From positions 2,168,501 through 2,232,500 of the forward strand of contig PYIU01000010.1 of the NCBI GenBank assembly GCA_003415625.1: a stretch of DNA of 64,000 nt. Direction: 5' to 3'. Shown here one piece after another: positions 1 to 12,133 of the stretch (position 1 is its first letter; each line of letters begins with the position of its first letter). The position numbers and the translations under genes were made by a program. The stretch comes from Aquanectria penicillioides. Lineage: Eukaryota; Ascomycota; Sordariomycetes; Hypocreales; Nectriaceae. The notes beneath the pieces were generated by a model that saw only the letters and a program-made list of their open reading frames with translations, was not told the DNA's origin and made no database searches.

Positions 1-1275
1 GCCACGATACAACCGGGGATCAAGAGACGTTTCTCAAACCTGTACAATGGGGAGTGGTTAAGAGTAGGCCTGATCATGAGCAAAAAGGAACTGGAACAAG
101 TCGCTGTTGTTTTACGAGTGGCCCTGTCGAGGTTCCAGCAGAGGGACAGGAATATGCATGAGATGAGGATAAAGGACTATCAATAGAGCAACATCAATTA
201 GTGAAGTGATATAATCTTCTTATAAGACTTTGAAATGTCATGATGATTGAAACAGGTTGGATATGGGGCTGAAAACACCATTCGTAGAACCTAAGCCTTC
301 AGGAAACTACTGTTCAATCAGAACTACGACTCATTGTTTTTTTTTTTTTTCATTTACACTGATAATTGCTTCCTGCTCACTTTTAGGAACTACTGCTACC
401 CACTACTCACTTATAACTAATCGTGACTATAAGCTCACATTATCTCCCAATTAATAGGAGCTGCAAGCTAAAACACGGGGTTCAAACTACATAGCGTAGC
501 TCTGATCGACTAATTTACACTCATGCTGTGAGAGCAGAGTGAGTGAAGGCCATGTTCAACCAGGTCACCCTGCAACACTTTTCGTGATGTGCTTGTTTAA
601 AACAACCAACATTAGAATGAATCGATGAGAGGCGCAAAACAGTCCCAAGACAGGACAACTATTTCTCACAAAGTTATGCTCACCTGGTCAGATATATATT
701 TGCATCTTGCAACAGTGGCGCATGTTGTCGTTCCACACATTGACTTCTGCGATTCAATCGCTACCCTCCTCACACCAATCTTACTCTCCGCCAATTCAAC
801 TCGCTTTCATCGAAAAATTTGGGATATTTTTCGTCCATGTAAAAATGACCATCGACCAACAGAGCGCCAGTACGTGTCGTCGTCTTGTTGTCTAGCCACT
901 TGACTATCAGCAGGAATCTTCAATGAGCACCGCTAGCCAGTGTGAAATCTCCAAATAGGAGACACCCCTATGAGCCGTCATCTAAGTGGCCCAGGAGTTC
1001 CCTTGGGGTCCAAGGTGGTAGAGCCATCCTGGTGAGGCAGAGCCTATGTATACCGACTACCCAGAGCCCCCAGTCGTCCCGATCTGGCTCTGACTCGCTT
1101 TCAATATCTCCATAGGTCCTGGTAGCTTGGTCACTTTCATCATTTTCGCTATCCTCGTCATTTTCGCTGTTTTCAATATCGTCATCCTCATCGTCTGACC
1201 AATATCTAACATACTTCTCCCGAATGTTGAAAAAGAACAGGGACGATGGAACCACTCGAGCTTCAAACTAAAAGG
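1..1275. other. No supported gene
   Basis: I see no coding region that I can support here. There is a run of 14 T at 337-350. On the minus strand an acidic, Asp/Glu/Ser-rich frame (968-1255) lies just beyond the HET pseudogene; it may be that gene's old C-terminal tail or may be chance, because the underlying DNA is a run of near-repeated tcgtcatcctc-like triplets. Confidence 0.5.
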
Positions 1276-2631
1276 TCAAACTCGATCTAGGTGACAGTCT
1301 TCTAGATTCTGTCCAGGTTTGAGCAAATATTCGGACGAAGAAGTGAAGCGACCATCTTGGAGCTCAAAATAAACATCTCTTAATTTTCTTTCGACAGATT
1401 GATGTGATCTGAAAGGCAGAACCATCCATCTCGCACCTCCAGCCCAACCAGCCCACGTCCAAGACGGAAATCCGGTACGACTTCGCGCTGAAGCTCCCAT
1501 GACGTGAAACCAGCTTAGGGAAACAAACAAGGAGGTCTCGATACATTGAGCAGTGTCGGGGTCTAGAAAGACAACATATGGCGACCCGGTCATGTTCAAA
1601 ACAGGTGGGTCGAGTTCGCCATTGTGCCCATGACGCCTGCAAATGTGTTTAGTGAGTCCGAGCCGAAGCTGATATCGCGTTGGGTAAACTGCTCGACAAG
1701 CTGAAACCATTCCGTGTATCGGGCGGCTAGCTGTCCTTGTTCCCCCCAATACTGGTCTATCTCAATCTCAGCTTTGGGAAGTCGAAGCCAAAAGAGGAAT
1801 TGACTGGCCGGGACTGCAAAGGCAGGGTGGGCATGATCCTCGATGAACTCGAGCCCACCGACCGCGTCCATCAAGTTCTTGGTGTGGCATTCGAAGAACG
1901 TCTGCAGTTCGGTGAAGAAGAGGAGTCGGAGGGACAAAGGGCCCTCTTTTAACGTCCAACCGCGTTTCCACCACCGGGACTTCTCTATCATGAAACTAGT
2001 TGGATCCTGGCCAGTTGCTGGAATCGTTCAAGACTCGAAACGGATGATTTCTTGCTTTGTACGCGGCGTGGTGCCGACACCGGGGATTCCATAGTTTTCG
2101 TCCTCACCAGCAGCTGTAATAATGGTTGCCTCGGCTCCGCGATAGATCTGATCCATTTTTGCTATTTGGTCAGGACTATTCCCAATGTCGCCCTGGTGGA
2201 TACTAGCGGTCGACCCAGTACCCGTAGACGTGTTGAAGCGTGATAGCAAGAGAATCTTTGACTGCATTCGATGCGGTTGATGGGAGGCAAGTCTGATTTA
2301 GTGAGATTGCTGCAGCTACAATGGTTGAATCACCTCGTGTTTGACTTTGCTTCCCCCAAACATAACTCGTAGCGACCCAGCACATCGATGAGTCGGCTTT
2401 GATGATTTGAAGGGGGGTGCAATCAATGAGCTTCATACCCTCTAATACTGTCGTTTCTGTTGACGTGTGGTTACATTGCTCGCCGTGGTTATCTCTGCAG
2501 TTAGCAAGCCACGCCTTGGCTTTCTGGTCGTCAAACTTCTCTGGAACGACCCGGGGCCTAAAGAGACCCTGTTCATCGGAGGGATCCCCAGGATAACAAA
2601 CAACATAACCCAAATCGGGACGCCCTGGCAT
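1276..2631 (-). pseudogene. HET (heterokaryon incompatibility) domain gene, broken
   Basis: The HET family mediates allorecognition and cell death in filamentous ascomycetes. The N-terminal piece (2631-2203) carries the opening HET motif (LIDCTPLQI ... YVWG). The middle piece (from about 2200 to 2028) carries QGD ... MDQIYRGAEATIITAAG ... YGIPGVG. The third piece (from about 2025) carries SRWWKRGWTLKEGPLS, and the last piece carries FPSWTWAGW. These are in the right order but in different frames. The first break is a TAG at about 2203-2205, right where the family has its W-x-D-x-x-C motif, and it looks like a 2-bp loss. A second shift lies near 2028 and a third near 1595. Three lesions in one domain argue for a pseudogene rather than introns. 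Exact ends are uncertain. Confidence 0.8.
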
Positions 2632-3839
2632 CTAGGAGCACACTCGTTGGTTTACGGAGTGATACAGATCAGACGAGAGGCGCCGCGAGAGCTCTGTCAA
2701 GTCTATGCGAAGACAAGCTTCACAGATGATTAAGTAATAGGGTCATTTCGATATCCTACTCAACCTTGGTTGAGGCTCCAGACACTCTCTGATGAACAAT
2801 TTGCTCCACTGAAAAAGGCTTACAGAAAACATACTCCTCTAGGGTAGGACCACTGTGGGCTCATCCCCTGCTCTCAAATCCTTGTAATTGGGGTTGAGTG
2901 CTAGACGAAATTACACGACAGCACTGCTCGTGATTCGATCGCATGTGGAGCAAATATCAAGCAGCATGTTACAGGGCCTTATAACCAATAAGCGAGGGAC
3001 AAGCCTAGATTGTTGATACTGGCGGTGAAATGACGATCCATATTAGCTCCCTCCTTTAACCTTATGTCACTGAAGCGGCGATAGCCGTGGAAACAAAGCT
3101 CCTAAGCCAGGCTCTCGGGCCTTGGGTCCAATTGAGGTGGAGTAATTCCCAAACAAGACCCTAGACTAAACACCACCCTGGACTGTGGGGATTTCGTGCT
3201 GGTGGGCGTTTTTCCGTCGGCAGTCTCCATGTGGCCACCCACATCCCGACGCGAGACCAATCAATGCGGCTGCAGGCTTGTCAAAACTGCCTCTTGAGGC
3301 CCCCAAATTAGATCCCGCTCTGGTGTGGAAAGCCTCACGAGAGGAGCTTGTGGGCCGGCATGGGTCTTTGACACACAGCCTCATCAAACAAAAGGAGTTA
3401 GCGACAGCCGACTCGTAGGGCAGAACGGCGACTACAACGTCATTTGGGGAGGCCGGGGGACGTTCTGGGTCAGTATCCGTAGGGCTAGCTCTGTTGGGCA
3501 ATGTCGTTGGCTGTGGAAGCCAGGGTTTCTTCGTCCAGGCCATGGCCTCAGAGTTGATGCTTGAGCGCGGGATTGTGCCCGTGTAGCCCCAGTCCCATAC
3601 CGTATGGGTTTATGGGTTTCTCGATATCCGGGATAGGGGCCTAGTACCGATCTGGGTTTCCACAAGTGGGACGTCGTGTAGAGTTACACCTTTAATCTGG
3701 TATTTAAACGGTCGAGTGGCGTCCTCGTTGAAGGAGAACCTCACCTCATCTCACCTCGTCGCTCATTATTATTCTCTTCTTTTCGAAATCACGGGCCAAA
3801 GAAAATACACGAACGAACCGTCCTTTGCATCCTCACAAG
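2632..3839. other. Intergenic, no supported gene
   Basis: The overlapping short frames at 3166-3665 on both strands have no recognisable motif. The right end serves as the promoter and leader of the downstream membrane protein. Confidence 0.5.
3701..3708 (+). promoter_or_regulatory. TATA-like box (TATTTAAA)
   Basis: TATTTAAA lies 132 bp upstream of the ATG at 3840, a plausible distance for a core promoter of the four-TM protein gene. This is a sequence match only. Confidence 0.35.
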
Positions 3840-4627
3840 ATGGCGGACCTACGTGCTTCAACCGCAGTCTCCGTCTACCCCTACGCTGCCTGGGTCACTG
3901 CCAAACTCTCACAGACCATCTCAGCATGTATCGTTGCGTCCGTGATGTTTGAAGTCATGAGCTATCGCAATCAGAACCGCGGCTCAGTACCCACTACATT
4001 TTTTGTTGTGAGTGCTTCCATTGGAAATCTGCACCTGTAGATGAGTACTGATCGTGAACCCAACAGCTGCTAGGCGTGTCCCTCCTAACCATCTTCGTTA
4101 ATATCATCATTGGAGTTTGGATCAACCGTCGCGGGCCAGTTCCCAAGATCAGCGCAATCATCAACGCTATCTTTGTGATCCTCTGGGCGGCCGGTTACGG
4201 TTTCCTTGTCTCCTCTCTCGCATCCATCATCACTCTTCCATGCACCGAAGAGTACTTCCTCACCTACCGTGGAGTGTCCAATTGCAAATTTTACAAAGTT
4301 CTGATGGCATTTGGAGCTGTTGGCTTGTAAGTCTCCGCCCAACAGCTACAGTGTAGCGTGCAAAAGCACGTTTGCATGCATCTACCGGATTGACTACTAA
4401 CATACCCTTTTAGAGTAAGCACAATTGCCATGGTTTGGGTCGAAATCATCGGCGTCAAGAGGATGAAGCAGCGAAAGGTTGTTACGGCCGATCATGAAAA
4501 CTTGATGGCTGCGGGCAACGTCAGGAATAGCCAGCCTTACCAGCCTCTCTGGGAAGGCCAGCAACTCCGCAACATGACGCCCGCAGGCCTGGAGCCTACA
4601 AGATACGAGCGATCTGCTATGAACTAA
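3840..4627 (+). CDS. Small four-TM (MARVEL-like) membrane protein
   Basis: Three exons (3840-4007, 4067-4326, 4414-4627) give 213 residues. Intron 1 is GTGAGT...CAG (59 bp) and intron 2 is GTAAGT...TAG (87 bp, with a tactaac branch site); both keep frame. Four hydrophobic segments are visible: roughly residues 10-36 (start PYAAWVTAKL), 53-78 (LLGVSLLTIFVNIIIGVWI), 85-110 (ISAIINAIFVILWAAGYG) and 132-155 (VLMAFGAVGL...AMVWVEII). A conserved-looking extracellular loop has two Cys (LPCTEEY, SNCKFY). A short polar tail follows the last helix. Topology and size match fungal MARVEL-like proteins of unknown function; no catalytic motif is seen. The start is the first ATG after a TATA-like site and begins the first hydrophobic region. 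The membrane call is firm; the family name is an inference. Confidence 0.75.
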
Positions 4628-5847
4628 GATCGATGATTGCATCAGTGGCAAGCTTCAATCTGGCCGCAAGAAGTTGCGTAAAATTTGTACCCATTTGTCA
4701 AATAGAATCTTTACGATATAAACTATACCAAGCCTGTATTTCGCATCCAACAAGACGGTGTATTCTCTTGATCGGTCTTGACCTTCCCGATGTGACCAGA
4801 AGTTAATGCAAGGCATGGGAACGTGGCTACGCGTCGGTTGTCCAATCATCAGTTGCATGACGAAATAGGGTCCAAGATTGCGACATATTAAAGTTCGTGT
4901 TTCAAACCAGGCAGGAGAATAGGCAATGTTAAAGCAAGCTCGTACGAGACCTGGACGGCCTAGTCTTTCCCAGGCATCTTCTAGGCTGTATGGTTGGCTT
5001 TCCAATTGTATCTTGTATCGAAAACAGTGTACGAGCATCTGATTGGTTCCAAGTGCCGTTTCCATGCTTCAAATATCCTTGTCAACCAGCGGGTACTGCT
5101 TGTGCGACCCCCAACACCGGCCATCTCGGGGACCTAATTTAAAGATCGCCGACCATTATGGGGCCGCCCCTAAGATGAGCCACGCAGATGCCATGCCGGG
5201 GTCCAGTCTCTTGTGGGATCTAGTAGGCTATCAAAGTTGGACTCCGTGAAAGAATTCCAGCAATAGCATGCTCCTAAAGTTTAATTAGCTGGCAAGAGAA
5301 ACGAAATACAGCCCTACCAAGAGGCTATGTCGCCGCAGTGTCAATACCCTGATGCCCATACGGCTCGCCGGATCCGGAAGAAAGTGAAACGAGGCCCCGA
5401 GTACCACTCGTTGTTGCTTGTTGGAACTTTGCTATTCTGGGGGTCGCTACTGTCCAATGCAGGGGCGGTGATGCAGGCCTATTTTAAGCGGCGAGGGCTA
5501 TGCATTTGCATTTGCACTCTCTCTCGGCTTGTCACGACCACATGTAACTCGATGAATTGGTGTTGCAACCATGCAACGTCACAGAGTGGCATCCCTTCTC
5601 AATTCTGCCTTATCATTACCGCTAGCTGGGATCGACATGATTAGATTATACATAACCTTGATTTCGTCGTGGAACTTGCCGTCTCGAAACTTGGGGCGAT
5701 CGTCATAATGAGCTGGGGCTTCGTATTTGCCACGAGAAGGCTATGACCAGGGTGTATTCAAATGGGCAACCCGAGTCTATGCACTTGTGCGGCGTGAATA
5801 ACATTTCTTGTTCTAGATGACTTTGTGATACAGTGCAGACTGGCTAT
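4628..5847. other. Intergenic, weak open frames only
   Basis: A 136-codon minus-strand frame (5065-4655) and a 105-codon plus-strand frame (5327-5644) are open but have no recognisable domain, signal or splice support. I do not call them genes. Confidence 0.45.
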
Positions 5848-8126
5848 CTAGTGTTGGAGAATTTTTATTCCCTCCTTCAGAAGTTGAATCTCATTGTCCA
5901 GTTCAGCCCTACGCCGTCTCAGACCAGCCTCTTCGCCAACAATGTCTTCCAACTGCGGGGCAGTCATCTTGGCCACGAATTTAGGCGAGAGGAGTTTGAG
6001 CGGTGTTTCTGGGCCCGTCACTAAATAGTGGTCGGCAGCTTGCATCCTCACGTTATCCACAAACCGCTTGCGGGCCAACTTGTAGTAAGATCTGAGGATA
6101 TCTTGGATCTCTCGGATGATGTGATCATCGTTACTTAGCGGATGAATTTGAGAAATCTGAGACAAATGGACGACATTTCCATGCGAGCAGCCAGAAAAGG
6201 CCTTCTTGGAGATTTGCTGTTGTAATCGTTCCTGGCGACTTGTTTTGTCAGTGACAAGAGATTCTTTAGAGGGTGTGAGCATACCCCGTGTTTAGTGTAT
6301 CGTTGAAATAGCGGTTGTAAGTTGCTGGGGTGCCCCCAAGTTCCACTTTCAATAAGAACTCGGTCTGGTCTAGAGCGGCACGATACCTTTCTCTTAGTCC
6401 GTCGATAAGTAACGACTCCAAACCGTTCCTGACGCGCTCATTTGGCACGATGTGTCGTAGGAGATGAGTCAGAAAAGAATGTACGAGAACGATGATATCG
6501 CTAATATATCCGCGTGCTAGGTTGTGCCACTTTTTAGCCTGGTGCTGCATTGTCACAAGGAGGAGGGAAGAGTCGAATGTCCCTAGTTCGAAGCCACGAG
6601 ACTTGCGGTAGACAGATTTCAACCAGCCCAAAATATTGTCATGATGCGGTAAATTTATTGCGGTATTTTCCGAAAGAATGTCTCTGATCATTGGGAGATC
6701 ATCAAAACCTCTGGTGGGCACTTTTTTGCTCTCATCTGACGTCAAAGTCTTCAAATCCAGCTCCGAGATGGGACCATCTTCATCCGAGTCTTGGAAATCG
6801 AACTCATGTCCAAATTTGGCCATAGCATTCGAAAAGCTCTCTCCTCGATTTACAGACGCCGTCGCGAGGCAGAAGTTTTCATCCTTCTGGAAAAAATCTG
6901 ATTGTCCGTAATTTGCACGGGAGGCTGATTCAGTAACGTCTTGAAAGCGCAGCGCAATGTCCATGAGAAACTGAAGCTGTTCGCCCGGTGTTTGCCGCTT
7001 GGGACCGAACACCTCGAGCCTTTTCTCAGATGCTTGCAATTTCTCGTGGATCTCGGCTTTTACCTTTGAATTATTAGTGTTTATCTACAGCGTGACATTT
7101 AACATCACCTTTGGGAACTCGCGCCGAATATGAGCGGCCAAGATCTCTTGTAGTCGAGATTTCAGTGACTCAATTCCGATTTTGCCCTTATCCAACTTGT
7201 TCCACGGCTCTTCTTTGGTAAAGAACGCGTTTTCGATTTCACTTCGAGCCTTGGTCTTGTCGACAAGTTCCGCCTGCCCTGGGTTGCGGAGCAGATGCCA
7301 ACCAAGCTTTAGCTGGTGTCGCTTGTTGTTTATGAGGTCAACAACGGCATTCTCTGCTCCTCGGTCTACAAGATCTGGCTTTGTGAGTACACCTAAGGTC
7401 CTGTCTCCGTCTGGGTCAAGGTCCTCTGCCAACTCGACGATTTCCTGATTTGCAATATCAACATTGCATGGTACGACGACGAGCATCACTGACCTTGGGT
7501 TCACCATGTAACCATTGACCATCTTCTCTACCAATGCGATGTCATCTTTCGTAGTTGACCCTGCTGTTGTTCTCCTGAACATCCCGGGTACGTCAATGAC
7601 GCTGAAATGCTCCTCGTTGGGACCCGCGATTTCGAGCACGAGGACATCTTCAGCAAAAGCTGACCCTGTTTGGCCTCGAGTAGGCCCTACATCCATAAGT
7701 TCAGCAACCTGAAATGGTTAGCCCGAATGAACTCGAGGTTTGATATTGAAGAAATACCTCAACGATGATGGCAGCGAATGCATCAGCGTCCAGACTCTCC
7801 AAGTCCCTTTTGCCCCAGTTACTCATCTTCTCTCGGCGTTCCTTGGAGCTGTTGCTCACAGGAACGATCCAAGCAGACTTTTTGGACTCATTTGAGCGTC
7901 TAAACGTAATCTGGGTCGCAAATCGGGTACAGAGCTCACTGTCTCGTGGAAATGGTAGACCAGTTAGGCCTACCAGCACTGAGCTTTTCCCGCTTGACTG
8001 GTGGCCGACCACGACTATTTGGGGGAGGTCGACATAGTCACCGGCATTACACGCGAACAGTCGATCAATCTTTTCGAGAAGAAGTCCGTCAACGAGATGA
8101 AATTGGGTGCCTTGCATTGGTGACAT
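5848..8126 (-). CDS. Dynamin-family (Mx-like) large GTPase
   Basis: Four exons (8126-7758, 7708-7109, 7063-6285, 6238-5848) give 712 residues, all junctions in phase. Introns are 46-49 bp. The GTPase domain has G1 GHQSSGKSS (41-49), G3 DVPG (162-165) and G4 TKPD (232-235), as in dynamins. The middle/stalk region follows, and exon 4 encodes a GTPase effector domain (RSYYKLARKRFVDNV ... MQAADHYLVTGPETP) with a C-terminal coiled-coil stretch. Length and the lack of a PH or proline-rich domain match the fungal interferon-induced-Mx-like dynamins rather than Vps1 or Dnm1. A dynamin acts by GTP-driven oligomerisation on membranes; the exact role of this group in fungi is not established. The region upstream of the start carries a 12-bp direct repeat (8310-8321, 8391-8402). 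Confidence 0.92.
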
Positions 8127-8601
8127 TGAAACACTCGAGAGTGAAATGGTTATTCTAAGTGTTGGAGGAGATGTGAGATTGGATTTGTCGAGTATCCTTG
8201 TTTAATCCCCTATGAACCATCATGTAGGAGGATTCTTATACTTCAAAGCGAATGCTTAGTTGAGCCTCGTCAGGATTTCATTCACGCGTCATCGCCCTAT
8301 CTCACTGGTGGTGGGCCTCCTGGACATCCTCATGTCCCATTCACTCGAGCCTGACCGCTTGAAGTAGCCTGTGATGGCACAATTTATAATGGTGGGCCTC
8401 CTACATTGCCCAATCATGTATTTAACGTGAAGCCTTATGCAAACATATGTAACACTGGCTTGAATTCCGTGTGACGATAGTAGAGTGAGGCGGCATAAGC
8501 ACAGGCTCCTTGGTTGGCTGCGATGAGTAAATCCGACCCGGCTCTCAGCGTTACACTGTAATGGCGGTGAGGGGTAGTCTAATAAACCTGACTGATAAAG
8601 A
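8127..8601. other. Dynamin gene promoter region
   Basis: No gene is seen. GGTGGGCCTCCT occurs twice as an exact direct repeat at 8310-8321 and 8391-8402. The region ends at the TA target site of the Tc1/mariner copy. Confidence 0.5.
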
Positions 8602-8603
8602 TA

Positions 8604-8632
8604 CAGTGGGGGTGAAAAAATTCCGACACATT
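8604..8632 (+). repeat. Left terminal inverted repeat of the Tc1/mariner copy
   Basis: CAGTGGGG followed by a diverged A-rich stretch and CGACACATT. It pairs with the reverse complement of the right end. Confidence 0.8.
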
Positions 8633-8771
8633 CCGAGTCAACCCAGTGTCACTATACCTCCACCAAAAGAGGCTTCACTTTCAAATAATTCTAATAAATC
8701 CAAATAAATGTATATCAACTATCTATATACATCAATATATAGCCCTTTAGATAGAGATTCTAATGGCCTTT

Positions 8772-9874
8772 TTAATATTTTGTATACCAGCCTTGCGCGC
8801 ATACAACTGCTTGCATTCTGCGCTTCATTAAAAAGATCAGGTTTTGCAGCACCTCTAGCTCAATCTCTTCCCACAGCTCAATTACAGCTTCAATAAGGCG
8901 CTACTTTAATTCCTCATTTTTAGGCATAGTCAAGAGATCAGGATACCGCTCGCATATCCTTGTTTTAAGGATTGCCCATAGATTTTCAATAGGGTTGAGA
9001 TCAGGGCTATAGGGCGGCCAGTCTATTACTTCAGCCCTTCGGTTCTCACACCATTCCAGCAGCCAGCTCATCATCAATCGCGATCGAAAAAGAGGGGAAT
9101 TATCGTGTTAAAAGCGGCTATTTCTAGTGACAATTCGAGGAAGGTATTGCTGCAGGCATTTAAGCAGAACTCGCGCCGTAACGCCGCCACGGTCTAAGTC
9201 TGCATCGCCATAAAGAGGGACCATTAAAATGCATCTGCAATAGCTAAAGGCGCTGAAAAACATCTGCGAATGCCTTATTGGAGTGACACGGGTCTAAACA
9301 TTCTTTCTGAATAGTCTCTCATGCTAGGAACTATTAGGGGAGTCACAATTGTAAAGAGATTACATACCGGCTTACAGAAGCACCAAATGCATCTCTAGCC
9401 CTCGCCTCAGGCTACAATAACTTCATCTAAGAAGGTCCAAGACTCCCAAAAATCTATAGACATATATACGTATCGCCTAGCAAAGCGCAATCGTTTTCTG
9501 GCTATAGCCTCATTAATAAAAGGCCGGATAAGTGACCGGAAGTGCATAATGCCTTCCTTTCTAAGGAACGTTAGAACTGTCTTCTTTAAACAGCTCAATC
9601 CGGCTTCTTCAATCAATTCCTTGATTTGAATATGAGGGTCATGCCCTATGACTCATAGTATCCGTCTCCTTTCCCGGGCTCCTATCTTGCGCGGCCGGCC
9701 AGACCTAGGTTGATCTTGGCCGCTCTGTTGGTCACGATATCGCCTTACCACACCATAAATCGCATGCCGACTTAGCCCCTCATCGCGCGCGATAGAGGCA
9801 GCGGATACGCCCGAGTTGTACCTCCAAACAATCCTTGTTCTCGTATGAGGTGAATAATGCACTTGCGATACCAT
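8772..9874 (-). pseudogene. Tc1/mariner transposase, interrupted
   Basis: The frame starts at ATG 9874 with an N-terminal helix-turn-helix (GVSAASIARDEGLSRHAIYG) and a basic GRPRK-type stretch. A TGA stop at 9655-9653 interrupts it, and the same frame carries on with the second helix-turn-helix region (DPHIQIKELIEEAG) to WTFLDEV, where the first catalytic Asp of the DDE triad is expected. Downstream the reading needs frame changes. The second Asp (DNSPLF) and the Glu motif (WPPYSPDLNPIENLW, about 9035-8990) are still readable, followed by another in-frame stop. As read, the last two acidic residues are about 38 residues apart, slightly longer than the usual 34, but the copy is degenerate. Confidence 0.85.
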
Positions 9875-9957
9875 TCTGACCTTATTTGGCTGTGCAATAA
9901 GCTGTTGAAGTTGAATGTTGATTATGGTGTAGGTAGAGGGAAAGCGGGGTACATGAA

Positions 9958-9986
9958 AATGTGTCGTAACTTTTGATGCCCCACTG
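9958..9986 (-). repeat. Right terminal inverted repeat of the Tc1/mariner copy
   Basis: Read on the minus strand it starts CAGTGGGG and later has CGACACATT, matching the left end with internal differences. Confidence 0.8.
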
Positions 9987-9988
9987 TA

Positions 9989-12133
9989 AGTTGGAGAAGA
10001 GTGAGCCGCACGTCCGATCCGATAAAAAGGAATAAATTTAAAGAGGATAAAATAAAATGAATACAATAATGTTTGCCCACATCAACAGGAGCGACGTAGC
10101 CATTTCTCATCACTGCTGCGCCCCCTCGTTTTAGTTCTTCAAGCGACTGGGCCGATACGTTAAAATAGGTAGTACTATCTAATTAGGGCTAAGCCTTGTG
10201 TATGGGAGGTTCGAGGTAAATGCATTTTGTACGTTATACTTGTATCCTTTTCGATTCATCAACAATGTTTCACGCACAGCCTAGCTGTGGTCAAGAGTCA
10301 TTACTTGTCGCCAGAGTCCCGACCTCCTATCCAGCCTAGCTCGTGAGCTGGGATATTAAAAATCCCATGTACGATCAAGAGCAACTTTGATGCAACACTG
10401 CCTGGAACTGGGGCTAGGACAGTCTAGGTTTTAAACATTGAGCCGGAATTCACTATAGAAGCCACATGGACCGTGTGTAAGCCATGTTACATCTCTTGGC
10501 CATTTGGTGACAGATGTCATCCACAAGATTTCAATGACCCATGAAGTTCTGATGAATATTACCAGAATCGACCTTTACTCGCCCCTACAGAAGGATCGCG
10601 GCCCACGTAAGAGGTCCACTCCGTGTTGCCGGCGACACACCAATCCTTCGCAGCGTGTTAATGGTCCCAAAAACGAATCAATCTCCAAGTCGCAAAGTTC
10701 TATGAGTTTTACGTTGAGAATTGCGTGGTATGTTTGAGAAGGAGAGTCTTACCACCTTTCTCGCTGCATACATTATGACCCCCCTTTCCATCAATGGGAC
10801 AGCAAGAACAGTCGTGAGAATTGCTACAAGGCAAATAAGTGATGATGAAGGCTTCATTTTGCAGTTTGATGGCGATGACATAGGTTTTAAAGAGGTTGAG
10901 TAGCTAGCTTGTGATGTATGGGGTGGATTGAGATTTGAAGATGCAGGCATAGCCCACGCATGAAAATAGTCATAGGTGCAAAAAACTCAACGATGCCCCT
11001 GAATAGATTCGGTGAGGTCATTGAATTGATATATCTGACATATAAGAGTCCATTTCTAATCAAGATCAGTCTGATAATTGAATGAGCGGCGCCATGATAT
11101 CTCCTCAACTCATTGTTACTAGCCCGAAGTCGACGCCTTGTCCAATGAAGACAATGAAGACATAATAAGTCGTACATGCTGCTAATTTGTTCATTACATG
11201 TGGAGCCTTGATTTAAGGCAAGAAATTGAAAAATACCAGATATGAGCTGTCGATAGATATGCCTCATAACAATTTAACTCTCAAGCCACCAGATCAAGCG
11301 AGACGTTCGAGGGTGTCGTGCATTAAGCACTACTCGCCAAGCTGAACTTTTATCCTACTGTGCTACCGCGCTCTAGGTTAGTGTTAAATCCAGCTTTGAA
11401 TCATTAATAAATCCCTGCACTATCTACAGGTAGTCTTCTTTTCATCGGATAGTCATGGTGTCTGTGGAAGGTTTCAAAAATGATGAATGTGAATGGCCTT
11501 GCTTACTTCATAAAGCCCAATTTCGTAGAAGGACAAAAGAAACAGAGGCGGAAGTGTGCAAAAATTCTCCGTGCTCATGACATTAATGACATCTGGTATG
11601 GTGTTTAGAAAACGAGAAATCAGCAACTGACGAGTCCAACCTTGCTGATCCATAGGAAGGTTTCCAATGTATGCCTGTTATCTTAGGGACCTACAACCAA
11701 CAATTTGGATACCTGATACCCCCTACGTTTTCGCGGTTGGTTCTATGGAAAGTGTTGGATTCCTTCTAGATGTCAATTTTCTACACACATTTGACGAATG
11801 GCGCCCGCTAGAACTAGGGCATTTGTTTCAATATTGGGCTTGGATTTCGCGTAGAGCTGCACACATAATAGAAGAGCTCACCAATTACCACACAATGTGC
11901 CAATAATGACGTATAGTACTCCATACTGTTGCGACGCTCGGATAATGTGTAAGGATTCGAAGCACCCTGGACCGAGTGCCCTTCCACAACAGGTTAGACT
12001 TGAAGATCTGCAAAGCCAACCAGAATCTTTGTCAGCCTTGCCTGAGTCATATTGGGTGCGTTACCGCATTTCCATCCTCAAGCGAGTGTACAAAAAGCAA
12101 TCTCATCACAAATCAGCCTAGCATTTGCCCCCA
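9989..12133. other. Long gap, no supported gene
   Basis: About 2.1 kb, fairly AT-rich. Short open frames occur (for example 11667-11906, plus strand) but none shows a domain or convincing splice pattern. The right end is the promoter of the F-box gene. Confidence 0.5.

Larger units (their letters stand above)
8604..9986 (-). mobile_element. Tc1/mariner-type DNA transposon, decayed copy
   Basis: The 1383-bp element is flanked by TA on both sides (8602-8603 and 9987-9988), the target duplication of the superfamily. Its ends are imperfect inverted repeats that both begin CAGTGGGG; after a diverged stretch both share CGACACATT. The transposase runs on the minus strand and is interrupted. Size, TA duplication and the WPPYSPDLNPIENLW motif agree on Tc1/mariner. 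The copy is not autonomous as it stands. Confidence 0.9.

Noticed and set aside
4655..5065. 136-codon open frame on the minus strand
   Set aside because: No family motif, signal or splice pattern; it lies at the 3' flank of another gene and could be chance.
9407..10066. Independent small genes at 9407-9616 and 9653-10066
   Set aside because: Both are fragments of the same interrupted Tc1/mariner transposase frame.
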